From: an uncultured Muribaculaceae bacterium
GTDB lineage: Bacteria > Bacteroidota > Bacteroidia > Bacteroidales > Muribaculaceae
Direction: 5' to 3'
Assembly: GCA_910579035.1 (NCBI GenBank)
Contig: CAJTSR010000014.1
Location: 14,448-78,447, forward strand
DNA: 64,000 bases
Under the pieces are notes generated by a model that saw only the letters and a list, made by a program, of their open reading frames with translations, was not told where the DNA came from and ran no database searches. Shown piece after piece: positions 10,420 to 19,205 of the stretch. Position numbers and translations under genes: made by a program. The first letter of the stretch is position 1. Each line of letters begins with the position of its first letter.

Positions 10420-11823
10420 TCACTCATCTGCCGAAACTTCGCCCGATGCCTTGGCAGAACCCGGATCAAAGGAAGCCTCAGGCTCCGCAACGCCGCTGAT
10501 AATGCCTGCCGCCTTCAGGATTCCGGCAAAGCCGGAAGCGTCGGCAGGACGCTCCACCACGCCGTAATTGCTATGCGCCGTGCCGTCCATTCCGCCGAGC
10601 ACCCACATATCCTCCAAAGATAATTCGAGGGTATAGACGCGGAAACGGCCGTTCTGCGGCACAAAGGCCACGTAGAGGCACAGCGGCGGCATTTTCGGTT
10701 CGGGAAAGGTCCACACATAGACCGTCAGACCGTCACACTCGACAGCCTCCACCGTTATCACCGAGTCTTCAAAGGGCGACGTCAAGCCGTTCATCTCCGG
10801 GACTTTGGTGTTGAGCACGCCGGGAACCGACATATAGCGCTCGCCGTCATCGGCAGGTATCTGGGCCGCCATCGACGGAAGCCAGCGGAAAAAGTAATCA
10901 TACGGCCTCATAGCCTTCACAGGCGTGGTTATTTTACGCTCCAGATCAGAGGCAAACCGCTTAGATTCCTCGTCAAACTCCGCTCCTGCTATCACCTTGC
11001 GGCAGAGTTTTAAAGCCTTGTTTGTATCGCCCTGCTTGTAATGCATGTATGCCATATTGCAGAGCGGCATGGCGTCGTCCGGCGCCGCCTTGGCCGCACG
11101 ACCGAAATACGACAAGGCGGATTTGGCATCGCCACGGTCGTAGGACGCCGCGCCCATAAGGTTCAGCGTGCGTACGTCTTTCGGAAAGACTTTCAGTATC
11201 TTATCGCCAAGAGGCCCGACTAAAGCCAGAGCCTCGGCATCGTCGGAGGAATACAGCCCGCGCAGATAGTCGAAGGCGGCGTCTGCCACCATCTCTCTCG
11301 CCGAATCGCCAAGCTCGCCACCGCCCGTCCAGCACCATCGCGTGCCTTTCCGCCCGGTCAGCTCAAGCACGCCTTCCACAGTTCCGGCCACATCGCCCCA
11401 CGAGCTGCAAAGCTCGGCCGCAGCTGCTTTGCCGAGCCTGAAATCAAGCCGCAAAGGGTATGCCTCGATGCCTTTGTCGATCGCCTGCATCGCAAGGGCG
11501 AACAAACTGTCGTTCCACACCGAGCCGCTTCCTATGCTGCCGGCCACAGCTCCCGCAGAGTCGCGAAACACCAACTCGTCCTCCCCCACTCCGTCAGCAC
11601 CGTTAAGAACGAGAACCGACGAGCGCGCCCTGTTCATAAAGTAATTGAAGCGCGCAGGATAAAGCTCCGGGTCGTCGGGCGACTGCGCCTCCCATAGGCG
11701 CAGCACGCTGTCGGCCTGCTCATAGCAGCCGTCTGAAATCCAAGCATTGAACGATGAGTTGTAATCCGATGCGGCCACGCCAAACGCGGCGGCAGCAAGA
11801 ACGAAGAGAGCAAGTTTTTTCAT
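10420..11823 (-). CDS. Periplasmic tetratricopeptide-repeat protein of unknown role
   Basis: The ATG at 11823 gives a 467-residue protein with a clean signal peptide (MKKLALFVLAAAAFGVAASD). A longer reading from 11871 would put 16 unlikely residues in front of it. The region around residues 245-310 contains TPR helices (ALSYFGRAAKAAPDDAMPLC then MAYMHYKQGDTNKALKLCRK). The C-terminal third is a beta-rich domain with no motif I recognise. A TAACTTTGC box on the minus strand (11868-11876) suggests its own promoter. It lies directly upstream of the ribosomal operon in the same orientation, where many Bacteroidota have rpoC. Function unknown. Confidence 0.8.
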   Translation of the reverse strand: MKKLALFVLAAAAFGVAASDYNSSFNAWISDGCYEQADSVLRLWEAQSPDDPELYPARFNYFMNRARSSVLVLNGADGVGEDELVFRDSAGAVAGSIGSGSVWNDSLFALAMQAIDKGIEAYPLRLDFRLGKAAAAELCSSWGDVAGTVEGVLELTGRKGTRWCWTGGGELGDSAREMVADAAFDYLRGLYSSDDAEALALVGPLGDKILKVFPKDVRTLNLMGAASYDRGDAKSALSYFGRAAKAAPDDAMPLCNMAYMHYKQGDTNKALKLCRKVIAGAEFDEESKRFASDLERKITTPVKAMRPYDYFFRWLPSMAAQIPADDGERYMSVPGVLNTKVPEMNGLTSPFEDSVITVEAVECDGLTVYVWTFPEPKMPPLCLYVAFVPQNGRFRVYTLELSLEDMWVLGGMDGTAHSNYGVVERPADASGFAGILKAAGIISGVAEPEASFDPGSAKASGEVSADE

Positions 11824-11867
11824 ATGGAATAGATTTTCCTCAAAAATACAACTTTTTATTGAATAAG

Positions 11868-11876
11868 GCAAAGTTA
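11868..11876 (-). promoter_or_regulatory. Putative -7 box for the TPR gene
   Basis: The complement reads TAACTTTGC, a full TAnnTTTGY match 45 nt upstream of the ATG at 11823. A second similar box, TATTTTTGA, lies closer (complement of 11840-11848). No clear -33 TTTG was seen, so which one is used is uncertain. Confidence 0.4.
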
Positions 11877-11879
11877 ATG

Positions 11880-12195
11880 AGGAATTTTGAATGAGGGTTC
11901 TTGAATGAGGAATTAGGAATTAGAAATGTGGAATGTAGGGTCGCGATATATCGCGGCCCCCGTGGCTGCGGTAACTAAAACGAGGAATGAGGAATGAGAA
12001 ATGAGAAATGAGAAATGAGAAATGAGAAATGAGGAATGAGGAATGAGGAATGAGGAATGGGGAATGGGGAATGGGGAAGGTGGAGATAGGATGCGAAAAG
12101 AATGAGGAAGCCTGCTTACGCGAAGACTTCCTCATTCCTAACTCCTCATTCCTAATTCCTAATTTCTAACTCCTAATTCCTCATTCAAAAACATT
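11880..12195. repeat. Dispersed repeat copy 1: palindromic core plus GAGGAAT-type heptads
   Basis: This 316-bp intergenic stretch lies between the TPR gene and the stop of the GH20 gene. A core at 11936-11980 contains the perfect palindrome CGCGATATATCGCG and ends GCGGTAACTAAAA. It is followed by about 110 bp of tandem purine-rich units (GAGGAAT, GAGAAAT, GGGGAAT) and then, near 12127-12190, by the complementary pyrimidine units (CTCATTC, CTAATTC). The two arms could fold back on each other. The same core occurs near 19060 and 37071. No coding signal is supported. Confidence 0.85.
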
Positions 12196-14469
12196 TCATT
12201 CCAAATTCAGAATGGTTACCGGCGAGGGGCGTCCGTTGAGCCACAGGCGGGCGCGGACAGCGGCAGGCGCCGACGACATGGCCTTGAGATCGATGCGGGC
12301 GTCCTGCGCGACAGGCTCGAGCGCTTCTGTCGGCTCAGTACCGTCGAAAGTCACGCGTATCACTGCGTCGGGATAGGGGCTGTTGAACTTGACATAGCGC
12401 CCTTCCTCGAGCGTTATGCCCGGCTGGCGCACATGGTAGGCATAGCCGTCGGCCTCCCATTTGGGAATTTCGTTGAGAATGGCTGCGTGGAAAATATCGT
12501 CGGAATATGTGCTGTCGGGGTTCCATGCACGCTCGGCCAAGCCGAGCATCTTGGGCAGAAGCATTGTTTCGAGCCCGTCTGCCGAGCGGAGCGTTTCGCC
12601 GAATACCTGCCCCTGCACTCCTTTGAGATTGGCTCCCGGGAAGGGACACAAGCGCGCCGGATAGCCTCCGAGGGCGTCGAACTCGTCGACGGTGCCTCCC
12701 CATGTGAGTCCTCGCTCGTAGGGATGGCGGCTGTAGCACATATCAAGATAGTAGTGGTTCACATTGCTGAGTATCACGGGGTAGCCGCTTTCGGCAATGG
12801 CCTGCACCACTCCGCCCTGCCCCTGCGAGGGCAGCGTGCTCCAGCAGTTCACCGAGTACACCTGCGGGCGCACAGCCTCGTTGTACTCGTCGCTATGGCG
12901 CAGCGCTATCTCCTGCCAGCCGGATATCTTGATTCCTTTCTTGGCAAAGTCGTCGGCCACACGGCGCACGAAGTAAGCGTGGACCTCCTTCTCCGACTTC
13001 AGACCCTCGCGCTCCATCATCTCCTTCACGGCAGGGCTGCCGCCCCACGCGTTGCGCGGCACCTCGTCGCCGCCTATGTGTATTGCCGGAAGCTCAACGC
13101 CCGCGCGGCGGTGCATGTCGGCAATCTCGTCGGCAACCATGCTCATGAGCTTGTAACTGCCGGGGAGCGCGGGATTCATCACATTGTCGTGGAACGCCTG
13201 CGCCGAGGTGTACCGCGAAGTGTCGGCAGCCTCAGAGAGCAGCCAGCTGTCGTCGCCGGTGCGGCGTGCGCGCAGCTTCATAGCTTCGATGGCGGCGCGG
13301 CCATGGCCGGGCGACTCGATTTCGGGTATCACGGCTATGCCGAGGCTGTCGGCATGCTTGATTATGGCGATATACTCGTCCTGCGAGATGTATCCGTTTG
13401 CAGTGCCGCCTTCGGTAAGCGGGTTGCCGTCGCCGGCAAATATCTGCGGCAGGAATGTGCCGTCGGTACCGGGTGTGTAGCCCCGGCGCGAGCCAACCTC
13501 TATCAACTCGGGCAGAGATTTAACCTCGAGGCGCCAAGCCTCGTCGTCGGTGAGGTGGAAGTGGAACACATTCATACCGTAAAGCGCCATCAGGTCGAGC
13601 ACGCGGTGTACCTCGGCTGCAGGCATAAAGTTGCGGGACACGTCAACCATCAGGCCACGGTATTCGAGCGAGGGATAATCCTCGATCATAGCCGAGGCCA
13701 GTTCCTTCTTGCCGGTGCCAAAGAGATGCCTGATTCGCATAGCGAGGCGCGGCCACATTTTTTTTGCCGCCGTGACCGTCATCCTGCCGTCGCCGACATT
13801 TATGGTATATTTTTCGGGATTATCGAACGCCGCAGCCGGTTCTTCAAAGACAATATTGTCGAGATCAACCACCGAGCTGCCGCCAAGATGCTGCACGCTC
13901 TTGAACGACGGTATCACATCGTAGTAGCCGGCCTTGCCGGTGCCAAGCTCGGCATTGCGCGCATACACGGCTTCTCCATAAGGCATCATATCGACAGTGC
14001 CTGCGGCATAGCCCTTAGGCGAAGCCGTGATATCGGCACGCTCCAAGCTCACCGGCAGCACCGAGCCGTCGGCCATAACGGCGTGGAAGCCGTCGGGCGA
14101 ATAGCAGATATTGTGGAAGGAGCCACGAGTGGTGATTTCGATATATAGCGTGTCGTTCTCCGCAGCCGAGGCAAAGCGCGGGCTGCCCACGGCATAGTAG
14201 CCCGGCACGATTTCCACGAGCGTGTCGGCCGGGTCAGCCAGCTCCATGACGCGGGCAAACTGGTTGAATGCCAGACGCGACAAGCCGCGCACGTCGCCCG
14301 TCAAGCGTATGGTCTGCCGGTAATGGCGCCCTGTCGAATCAGGCTCGAGGTTTTCCACGCTCCAGTATGCATCGAACGGAGCCTCCGCATTTCCCGCATC
14401 GGCCTTCGTGCAGGAATGGAAGGAAGCAGATAGTAAAAGTGTGCTTAAAATAGTTAAATAGTGTTTCAC
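12196..14469 (-). CDS. Beta-N-acetylhexosaminidase, GH20 lipoprotein
   Basis: The 757-residue enzyme removes terminal N-acetylhexosamines from glycans such as host O-glycans, N-glycans or peptidoglycan fragments. A lipoprotein signal ends at Cys20 (SASFHSC). An N-terminal GH20b-like domain precedes the TIM barrel, which starts near residue 270 with YRGLMVDVSRNFMPAAEV. The catalytic pair is Asp468-Glu469 in HIGGDEVP, the acetamido-polarising Asp and the acid/base Glu. A C-terminal beta domain (about 680-757, TFDGTEPTEALEPV) resembles the chitobiase C-terminal domain. Lipidation suggests the cell surface or periplasm. A TATTTTTGC promoter lies upstream. Confidence 0.95.
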   Translation of the reverse strand: MKHYLTILSTLLLSASFHSCTKADAGNAEAPFDAYWSVENLEPDSTGRHYRQTIRLTGDVRGLSRLAFNQFARVMELADPADTLVEIVPGYYAVGSPRFASAAENDTLYIEITTRGSFHNICYSPDGFHAVMADGSVLPVSLERADITASPKGYAAGTVDMMPYGEAVYARNAELGTGKAGYYDVIPSFKSVQHLGGSSVVDLDNIVFEEPAAAFDNPEKYTINVGDGRMTVTAAKKMWPRLAMRIRHLFGTGKKELASAMIEDYPSLEYRGLMVDVSRNFMPAAEVHRVLDLMALYGMNVFHFHLTDDEAWRLEVKSLPELIEVGSRRGYTPGTDGTFLPQIFAGDGNPLTEGGTANGYISQDEYIAIIKHADSLGIAVIPEIESPGHGRAAIEAMKLRARRTGDDSWLLSEAADTSRYTSAQAFHDNVMNPALPGSYKLMSMVADEIADMHRRAGVELPAIHIGGDEVPRNAWGGSPAVKEMMEREGLKSEKEVHAYFVRRVADDFAKKGIKISGWQEIALRHSDEYNEAVRPQVYSVNCWSTLPSQGQGGVVQAIAESGYPVILSNVNHYYLDMCYSRHPYERGLTWGGTVDEFDALGGYPARLCPFPGANLKGVQGQVFGETLRSADGLETMLLPKMLGLAERAWNPDSTYSDDIFHAAILNEIPKWEADGYAYHVRQPGITLEEGRYVKFNSPYPDAVIRVTFDGTEPTEALEPVAQDARIDLKAMSSAPAAVRARLWLNGRPSPVTILNLE

Positions 14470-14508
14470 GGATAAAAATTGCTGTATTTAATTGGTTTAG
14501 TTGCAGTT

Positions 14509-14542
14509 GCAAAAATACACAAATTAATACAAGAAAACCAAA
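14509..14542 (-). promoter_or_regulatory. Promoter of the GH20 gene
   Basis: On the minus strand a TTTG box (complement of 14539-14542) is followed after 21 nt by TATTTTTGC (complement of 14509-14517), a full TAnnTTTGY match. The predicted start near 14505 gives a leader of about 35 nt. Confidence 0.65.
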
Positions 14543-14640
14543 CAAAACAACGAAAATCGCTCTTCCACTGCCGTCCAAAAACTCTAAAACGTACTATTTT
14601 GCCATTTTAACGCTTTCATAACCAAGGAAGCAGCCCATTG

Positions 14641-14655
14641 TCGCACATTGTGCGA
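14641..14655. promoter_or_regulatory. Palindromic operator candidate upstream of the fimbrial promoter
   Basis: TCGCACATTGTGCGA is a perfect inverted repeat with 7-bp arms around one central base. It ends 5 nt before the -33 TTTG box of the fimbrial operon promoter, a typical position for a dimeric regulator. No regulator gene is next to it in the window. Confidence 0.5.
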
Positions 14656-14659
14656 AAAT

Positions 14660-14691
14660 TTTGCAGAAAACATCTTTTTTATTAATTTTGC
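14660..14691 (+). promoter_or_regulatory. Promoter of the type V pilus operon
   Basis: TTTG at 14660-14663, then 19 nt, then TAATTTTGC at 14683-14691 match the Bacteroidota promoter consensus on the strand of the fimbrial genes. The start near 14696 would give a leader of roughly 345 nt before DUF3575, containing a small GGCATG/CATGCC hairpin followed by CTTTT (14801-14821), a C9 tract (14830-14838) and an 8-bp long-range inverted repeat (14859-14866 with 14910-14917). Confidence 0.7.
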
Positions 14692-14829
14692 AGGCATAAG
14701 CACCATTTGCATTTTTGACTGGAATTTGATTCTCCTCTACAATTAAACCATTGTATCATCTTCTCAGATGGAAAATAAATCTTTATCACAAATACTGACA
14801 GGCATGGAATCATGCCCTTTTGACGTCTA

Positions 14830-14838
14830 CCCCCCCCC
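14830..14838. repeat. C9 homopolymer in the fimbrial leader
   Basis: Nine consecutive C residues lie in the predicted untranslated leader of the pilus operon. Tracts of this length slip during replication in many bacteria. The only other C or G runs of seven or more that I saw in the window are at 25000-25006 and 53418-53426, both also in surface loci. Confidence 0.75.
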
Positions 14839-15041
14839 ACGCCATTTAATTCGCTATCTTACAGCGTTTTAGGCCACACATTATCTTTTTTGACCAAAAA
14901 AACTTGCAGCGCTGTAAAACCACACAGAGCAGGCGAGTTGTTTCTATATATACCTGCACAAGCCGAAATCTTAAGCATCTCAGAATAAAACTAATATAAC
15001 ACGACAACTATAGCAATATGCGCCATAGCGCACAGCCCGAC

Positions 15042-15623
15042 ATGAAATTCAGACATCTAATAATCCTATTGCTGTGTCTTGCCTCTTTCACCCCGATGAA
15101 AGCACAGGACGTGGCCGTGAAAACCAACCTGCTCTACGACGCGGTGCTCACACCCAATATCGGCGTCGAGGTAGGCGTAGCCCCCAAGTGGACAATCGAC
15201 GTCACCGGCCAGCTCAACGCGTGGACCGTCAACGAGCACTACTGGAAGCACTGGCTGGCGCAGCCCGAAGCCCGCTACTGGTTCTGCCAGCGCTTCGCAG
15301 GCCACTTCGTGGGCGCGCACGCCCTCGGCGGCCAGTTTAACGTCGGCAACCTCGACATACCCGTCGATTTCCTCGGCACCGACTTCCACAAGCTCAAGGA
15401 TTACCGCTATCAGGGCTGGATGGTAGGCGCCGGCGTGGCATACGGCTACTCGTGGATTCTCGACCGCCACTGGAACATCGAGGCAGAGATAGGACTCGGC
15501 TGGATATACACCCGCTTCGACACCTACCGCTGCGCCAACTGCGGCAAGAAAGTGCGCGAAAACCAGCACCATAATTACTACGGCCCCACCAAGGCAGCCA
15601 TTAACCTGATATACACATTCTAA
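15042..15623 (+). CDS. DUF3575 outer-membrane-type protein of a fimbrial locus
   Basis: Starting at the ATG 15042 gives 193 residues with a signal peptide MKFRHLIILLLCLASFTPMK; an ATG at 15018 would add eight polar residues and is less likely. The mature part alternates aromatic and small residues like a small beta barrel (NLLYDAVLTPNIGVEVGVAP, then WMVGAGVAYGYSW, ending in INLIYTF). Proteins of this family commonly open Bacteroidales pilus operons just before a DUF3868 protein, as here. A CxxC pair (CANCGKK) lies near the C-terminus. Exact role unknown; an outer-membrane assembly factor is plausible. Confidence 0.8.
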   Translation: MKFRHLIILLLCLASFTPMKAQDVAVKTNLLYDAVLTPNIGVEVGVAPKWTIDVTGQLNAWTVNEHYWKHWLAQPEARYWFCQRFAGHFVGAHALGGQFNVGNLDIPVDFLGTDFHKLKDYRYQGWMVGAGVAYGYSWILDRHWNIEAEIGLGWIYTRFDTYRCANCGKKVRENQHHNYYGPTKAAINLIYTF

Positions 15624-15624
15624 G

Positions 15625-17118
15625 ATGAAACGTTTAGCAAACATACTGGCTGCTGTCGCCTTCGCCTCCCCGGCTGTCCTTGCATTCGACATGCAAACCG
15701 ACAGCACCGACCTCAAGCTCTACGACCTTCAGGTGACAGTCGACGAATCTGCCCGCAAAGTGCGCGTGAAAATCGACATGAATATGAAGGACTACAGCGT
15801 TGGCAGCGAACGCGAAATAGTGTACACACCCGTGTTGCTCGCCTGCGACGGATCCGACAGCCTTGCCCTTCAACCCATAACCATAGCGGGCCGTACCCGC
15901 TGGTATACCTACCTGCGAAACGGCTTTCTTGACGGCGGCGATGCCCATATATACCGCGCAGGCACCAAAGCGCGCGCGCACTACGACGAAGAGTTCGCTT
16001 TCGAGCCGTGGATGGGTGCCTCCAACCTCGAGATGCGGGCCGAAACCGCCAACTGCTGCGACAAGCCCGAACGCCTGCAGGGTCCCTCGCCGGCCGGCAA
16101 CATACCGGTGGCCGATATCCGCACAGGGCGGCCGCAGCTCGATGTCGACTTCATATTCGCCCCTCCGGTCGATGCCGGGCCCGTGGTGAAGAGCCTGCAG
16201 GGCAGCGCGTTCGTTACCTTCGTGGTGAACCGTACCGAGCTGAAGCCCACCTATATGAACAATACCGCCGAGCTCAACAAGATAATACGCTCCATCGACT
16301 ATGTGCGCAACGACACCGACGCCACTATCACGCGCGTACATATCAAAGGATACGCCTCGCCCGAAGGCCCGTACGGAAACAATGTGCGCCTCGCCACAGG
16401 CCGTACGGAAACGCTGCGCCAATATGTGCGCGACCTCTACAGCTTCCCGGACACGACCATTACCTCGAGCTTCGAGCCGGAGGACTGGGCCGGACTCCGG
16501 AGCTACGTGAAGGACTCGATGAACTTCGACATCAAGCACCGCGCCGAGATACTCGACATAATCGACGGACCGCTCGACCCCGACAGCAAAGACCACGCGC
16601 TGAAACGCGAGTACCCCGCTGACTACGCCGTGATTCTGAAGCAGATATATCCTTGGCTACGCCACTCCGACTACACCGTGACATACTCCATCAAGACCTA
16701 TACCACGCTCGAAGAGATACGCCGCGTGTACGCCGCCGACCCCACCCGCCTGCGCAACGTCGACTTCTACACCCTGGCTCAAAGCTACCCCGAAGGCTCC
16801 GACGAATATTGCGATGTGTTTGAAACGGCTGTCGAAGTATATCCCGACGACCCGATGATAAATCTCAACGCTGCCAACATAGAGATGCGCCGCGGACAGC
16901 TCGACGCCGCCCAGACCCACCTTCTCAAAGCAGGCAGCACCCCACAGGCAAGCTATGCGAGAGGCATACTCGCAGCCAAACGCGGCGACTACACCGAAGC
17001 CACCAAGCGCTTCGGCATAGCGCGCGACGGCGGAATCGATGCGGCAGGAGAGGCCATCAAGCGAGTGAACGCCATCCTCGACCATCGCTCTGTAACACTC
17101 CGCATAAAGCCCCAATAA
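15625..17118 (+). CDS. DUF3868 / OmpA-like protein of a fimbrial locus
   Basis: The 497-residue exported protein starts 1 nt after DUF3575. A short signal peptide (MKRLANILAAVAFASPAVLA) is followed by a DUF3868-type beta domain (about 25-180), then an OmpA-like segment near residues 190-310 with VTFVVNRTELKPTYMNN and RVHIKGYASPEGPYGNN. The C-terminal part (about 370-490) has TPR-like helices (INLNAANIEMRRGQLDAAQT). The OmpA-like domain suggests peptidoglycan contact, so it may anchor the pilus assembly site. It precedes the Mfa1-like pilin, the usual gene order in Bacteroidales. Confidence 0.8.
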   Translation: MKRLANILAAVAFASPAVLAFDMQTDSTDLKLYDLQVTVDESARKVRVKIDMNMKDYSVGSEREIVYTPVLLACDGSDSLALQPITIAGRTRWYTYLRNGFLDGGDAHIYRAGTKARAHYDEEFAFEPWMGASNLEMRAETANCCDKPERLQGPSPAGNIPVADIRTGRPQLDVDFIFAPPVDAGPVVKSLQGSAFVTFVVNRTELKPTYMNNTAELNKIIRSIDYVRNDTDATITRVHIKGYASPEGPYGNNVRLATGRTETLRQYVRDLYSFPDTTITSSFEPEDWAGLRSYVKDSMNFDIKHRAEILDIIDGPLDPDSKDHALKREYPADYAVILKQIYPWLRHSDYTVTYSIKTYTTLEEIRRVYAADPTRLRNVDFYTLAQSYPEGSDEYCDVFETAVEVYPDDPMINLNAANIEMRRGQLDAAQTHLLKAGSTPQASYARGILAAKRGDYTEATKRFGIARDGGIDAAGEAIKRVNAILDHRSVTLRIKPQ

Positions 17119-17160
17119 AGCCATCTAAAAAGACGAATATAATAAACCAATCAACACAAT

Positions 17161-18984
17161 ATGAACACAATCTCAAAAATCCTCTTGGGCACAGCCATAC
17201 TGGCTCTCGGAGCATGCTCCGCCGACGAGCCTACGCCTGCGCCCGGCCCGGACGTGCCTACCGACGGCAAGTCCACGATGTTCATCGACGTAAACATCAC
17301 CTCCAACGCTACCGGCCGTGGCACAGACGGCGGCTGGCAGCACGGCATCGAAAGCGAGCACGACGTTAAAAATGCCTACTTCTATTTCTTCGACAAAGAC
17401 GGACGCTTCGTAACCCAGGCAACAGTATGGGACGGCGGAAACGAATCAGAAGGAACAAGCTCGAACGTCGAATACCTCGGCAACAACACCCTGATTCTCC
17501 GTGGACTTAACAAAGACGCCCTTCCCAAATATCTGATAACTATACTCAACAAGCCCGCCGATTTCGAGCCGGCAAACACCATCGAGGCAACCGCCGAGAA
17601 ACTCGTCGGCATTACTTCCGATGCAAACGGCAAAGAAGTGTTCGTGATGTCCACCTCGTCGTTCGGCGCCACGCAAGAAGCGATTAGCGCCGGCTTGTAC
17701 GACAAAAAATATCCCTACGCCAACAAACTCAAAGACGAGAACTTCCGCACAGACGAAGGCACGTCTGAAGGCTACGACGCCAACCGGGTAAACATCTACG
17801 TAGAACGCCTTGCGGCCAAGTTCTCACTCTCTATCGCCACTAACACCGACGTATTCCCTGTAGATGTAACCATCGCAGGCGAAATAAACGACCAGGAGGG
17901 AAGCGCCCCATCGGGACACACCAAACTCTACGTCAAAGTATACGGATACGGACTTACCGGAACTGAAAAACAGTCGTATATCAGCAAGAAAATCGACGGA
18001 TTCTTCGATAAAGCTCCTTTCACAGCAGACGGAGCTATCCCCAACTGGTGCGACTGCTCCAACTTCCGCTCCTACTGGGGCCAGTCGGTACACTACGGCA
18101 AGCAGATTTCCATCAACGATGCCAACGAGTTCACCCTCAACTACACCACTTACGAAGAAGCAATGGTGAAGCCCGGCACACCGATATACAGCACCGAAAA
18201 CACCAATATAGCAGACAATATCCGCGTGGACGCCACCAAGACAAGCGGCCTCGTACCCGCCAAGGTGACCTGCCTGATACTTACCGCACAGGTATTTACC
18301 GACGAAGCCTGCACCACGCCTCTTGAACTTGTCGACTTCAACAACACCTACTTCACCCGCCCGCAGTTCCGCAAATACGTGCTGCAGCGCCTTACCGACG
18401 GCGGAGGCCTCAACTACTACAAGCGGACCGGAGCAGGCACAGAAGCAGATCCTTACAAATACACCCAGATCAGCGCCGACGACATCGAGCTTGTTGACGG
18501 CGACGACGCCACCACCGGCTTTGTCATAGCCAAATGCAAGAAGTCGCTCGAAGGAGTGAACCTCTACCAGAAACTTCCCGACGGAACTTGGTCGGACACA
18601 CCCATAGCGGACGCCATTGCTAAAATCGAAGCAGAGATGCTCAACGTGGTGAACACCGAAACCACACGCGCCAACCTCTTCAAAGACGGCAAGATGTTCT
18701 ACTCCGTGCCTATCGAACACCTCAACGAAACACGCGACAAAGAGGAAAAAGCCAAATATCTCGTAAAGGACGAAGCCAACTACGGCGTGGTCCGCAACCA
18801 CTGGTACAACGTTCATATCAGCAACATCGTCCGCCTCGGTCAGGGCATCTATGATCCCGACGGCGGCGAAGACCACGACCCCGAACCCATCATCCCCGAA
18901 AATCCTGAAAACGAACGCTTCGCAGTAGGCGCTCAGATCAACATTCTCTCTTGGAAGATAGTAAACATCAATCAAGACCTCTAA
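17161..18984 (+). CDS. Mfa1-like major fimbrial subunit (type V pilin), lipoprotein precursor
   Basis: The 607-residue protein has a lipobox ending at Cys19 (LALGACSADEP) and the Mfa1/FimA layout of two beta-sandwich domains. It ends with INILSWKIVNINQDL, the conserved C-terminal strand of Mfa1-type pilins; the same ending is seen in the next gene. In type V pili, pilins are exported as lipoproteins, trimmed by a protease at the cell surface and joined by strand exchange using C-terminal strands. Position after DUF3575/DUF3868 and before an Mfa2-type anchor makes it the best candidate for the shaft subunit. Confidence 0.88.
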   Translation: MNTISKILLGTAILALGACSADEPTPAPGPDVPTDGKSTMFIDVNITSNATGRGTDGGWQHGIESEHDVKNAYFYFFDKDGRFVTQATVWDGGNESEGTSSNVEYLGNNTLILRGLNKDALPKYLITILNKPADFEPANTIEATAEKLVGITSDANGKEVFVMSTSSFGATQEAISAGLYDKKYPYANKLKDENFRTDEGTSEGYDANRVNIYVERLAAKFSLSIATNTDVFPVDVTIAGEINDQEGSAPSGHTKLYVKVYGYGLTGTEKQSYISKKIDGFFDKAPFTADGAIPNWCDCSNFRSYWGQSVHYGKQISINDANEFTLNYTTYEEAMVKPGTPIYSTENTNIADNIRVDATKTSGLVPAKVTCLILTAQVFTDEACTTPLELVDFNNTYFTRPQFRKYVLQRLTDGGGLNYYKRTGAGTEADPYKYTQISADDIELVDGDDATTGFVIAKCKKSLEGVNLYQKLPDGTWSDTPIADAIAKIEAEMLNVVNTETTRANLFKDGKMFYSVPIEHLNETRDKEEKAKYLVKDEANYGVVRNHWYNVHISNIVRLGQGIYDPDGGEDHDPEPIIPENPENERFAVGAQINILSWKIVNINQDL

Positions 18985-18997
18985 CGACCCAACCGGG

Positions 18998-19140
18998 ACG
19001 CGGCATGCCGCGTGCATGCCGCGTCCCCTCATTCCTCATTCCTAACTCCTCCTTCCTCATTTTAGTTACCGCAGCCCCGGGGGCCGCGATATATCGCGAC
19101 CCTACATTACAAATTCCTCATTCCTCCCTCCTCATTTTTT
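18998..19140. repeat. Dispersed repeat copy 2 inside the fimbrial operon
   Basis: The core lies at 19060-19104 in the opposite orientation to copy 1 and is flanked by pyrimidine heptads (ATTCCTC and variants). It contains the same palindrome CGCGATATATCGCG. It fills most of the 221-bp gap between the Mfa1-like and Mfa2-like genes, the largest gap in the operon, and could weaken read-through or form an mRNA stem that protects the pilin message. Confidence 0.85.
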
Positions 19141-19205
19141 TAAGCTGAAATCACCGAGTTTTCGCTACGAAAACCTCCATATATACAGATAAACCAATCC
19201 ACACG

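Noticed and set aside
11981..12090. Possible CRISPR array in the heptad region
   Set aside because: Units are 7 bp with no unique spacers and no cas genes are present; it is a simple tandem repeat.
11920..12135. 71-residue frame with SFLIPHS-type repeats
   Set aside because: It is translation of the heptad repeat and palindromic core, without a start context or protein-like composition.
12433..14148. 571-residue open frame on plus, opposite the GH20 gene
   Set aside because: Antisense shadow; the GH20 frame has a lipobox, catalytic motif and promoter.
15018..15041. Start of the DUF3575 gene at 15018
   Set aside because: The eight extra residues are polar and would precede a normal signal peptide that starts at 15042.
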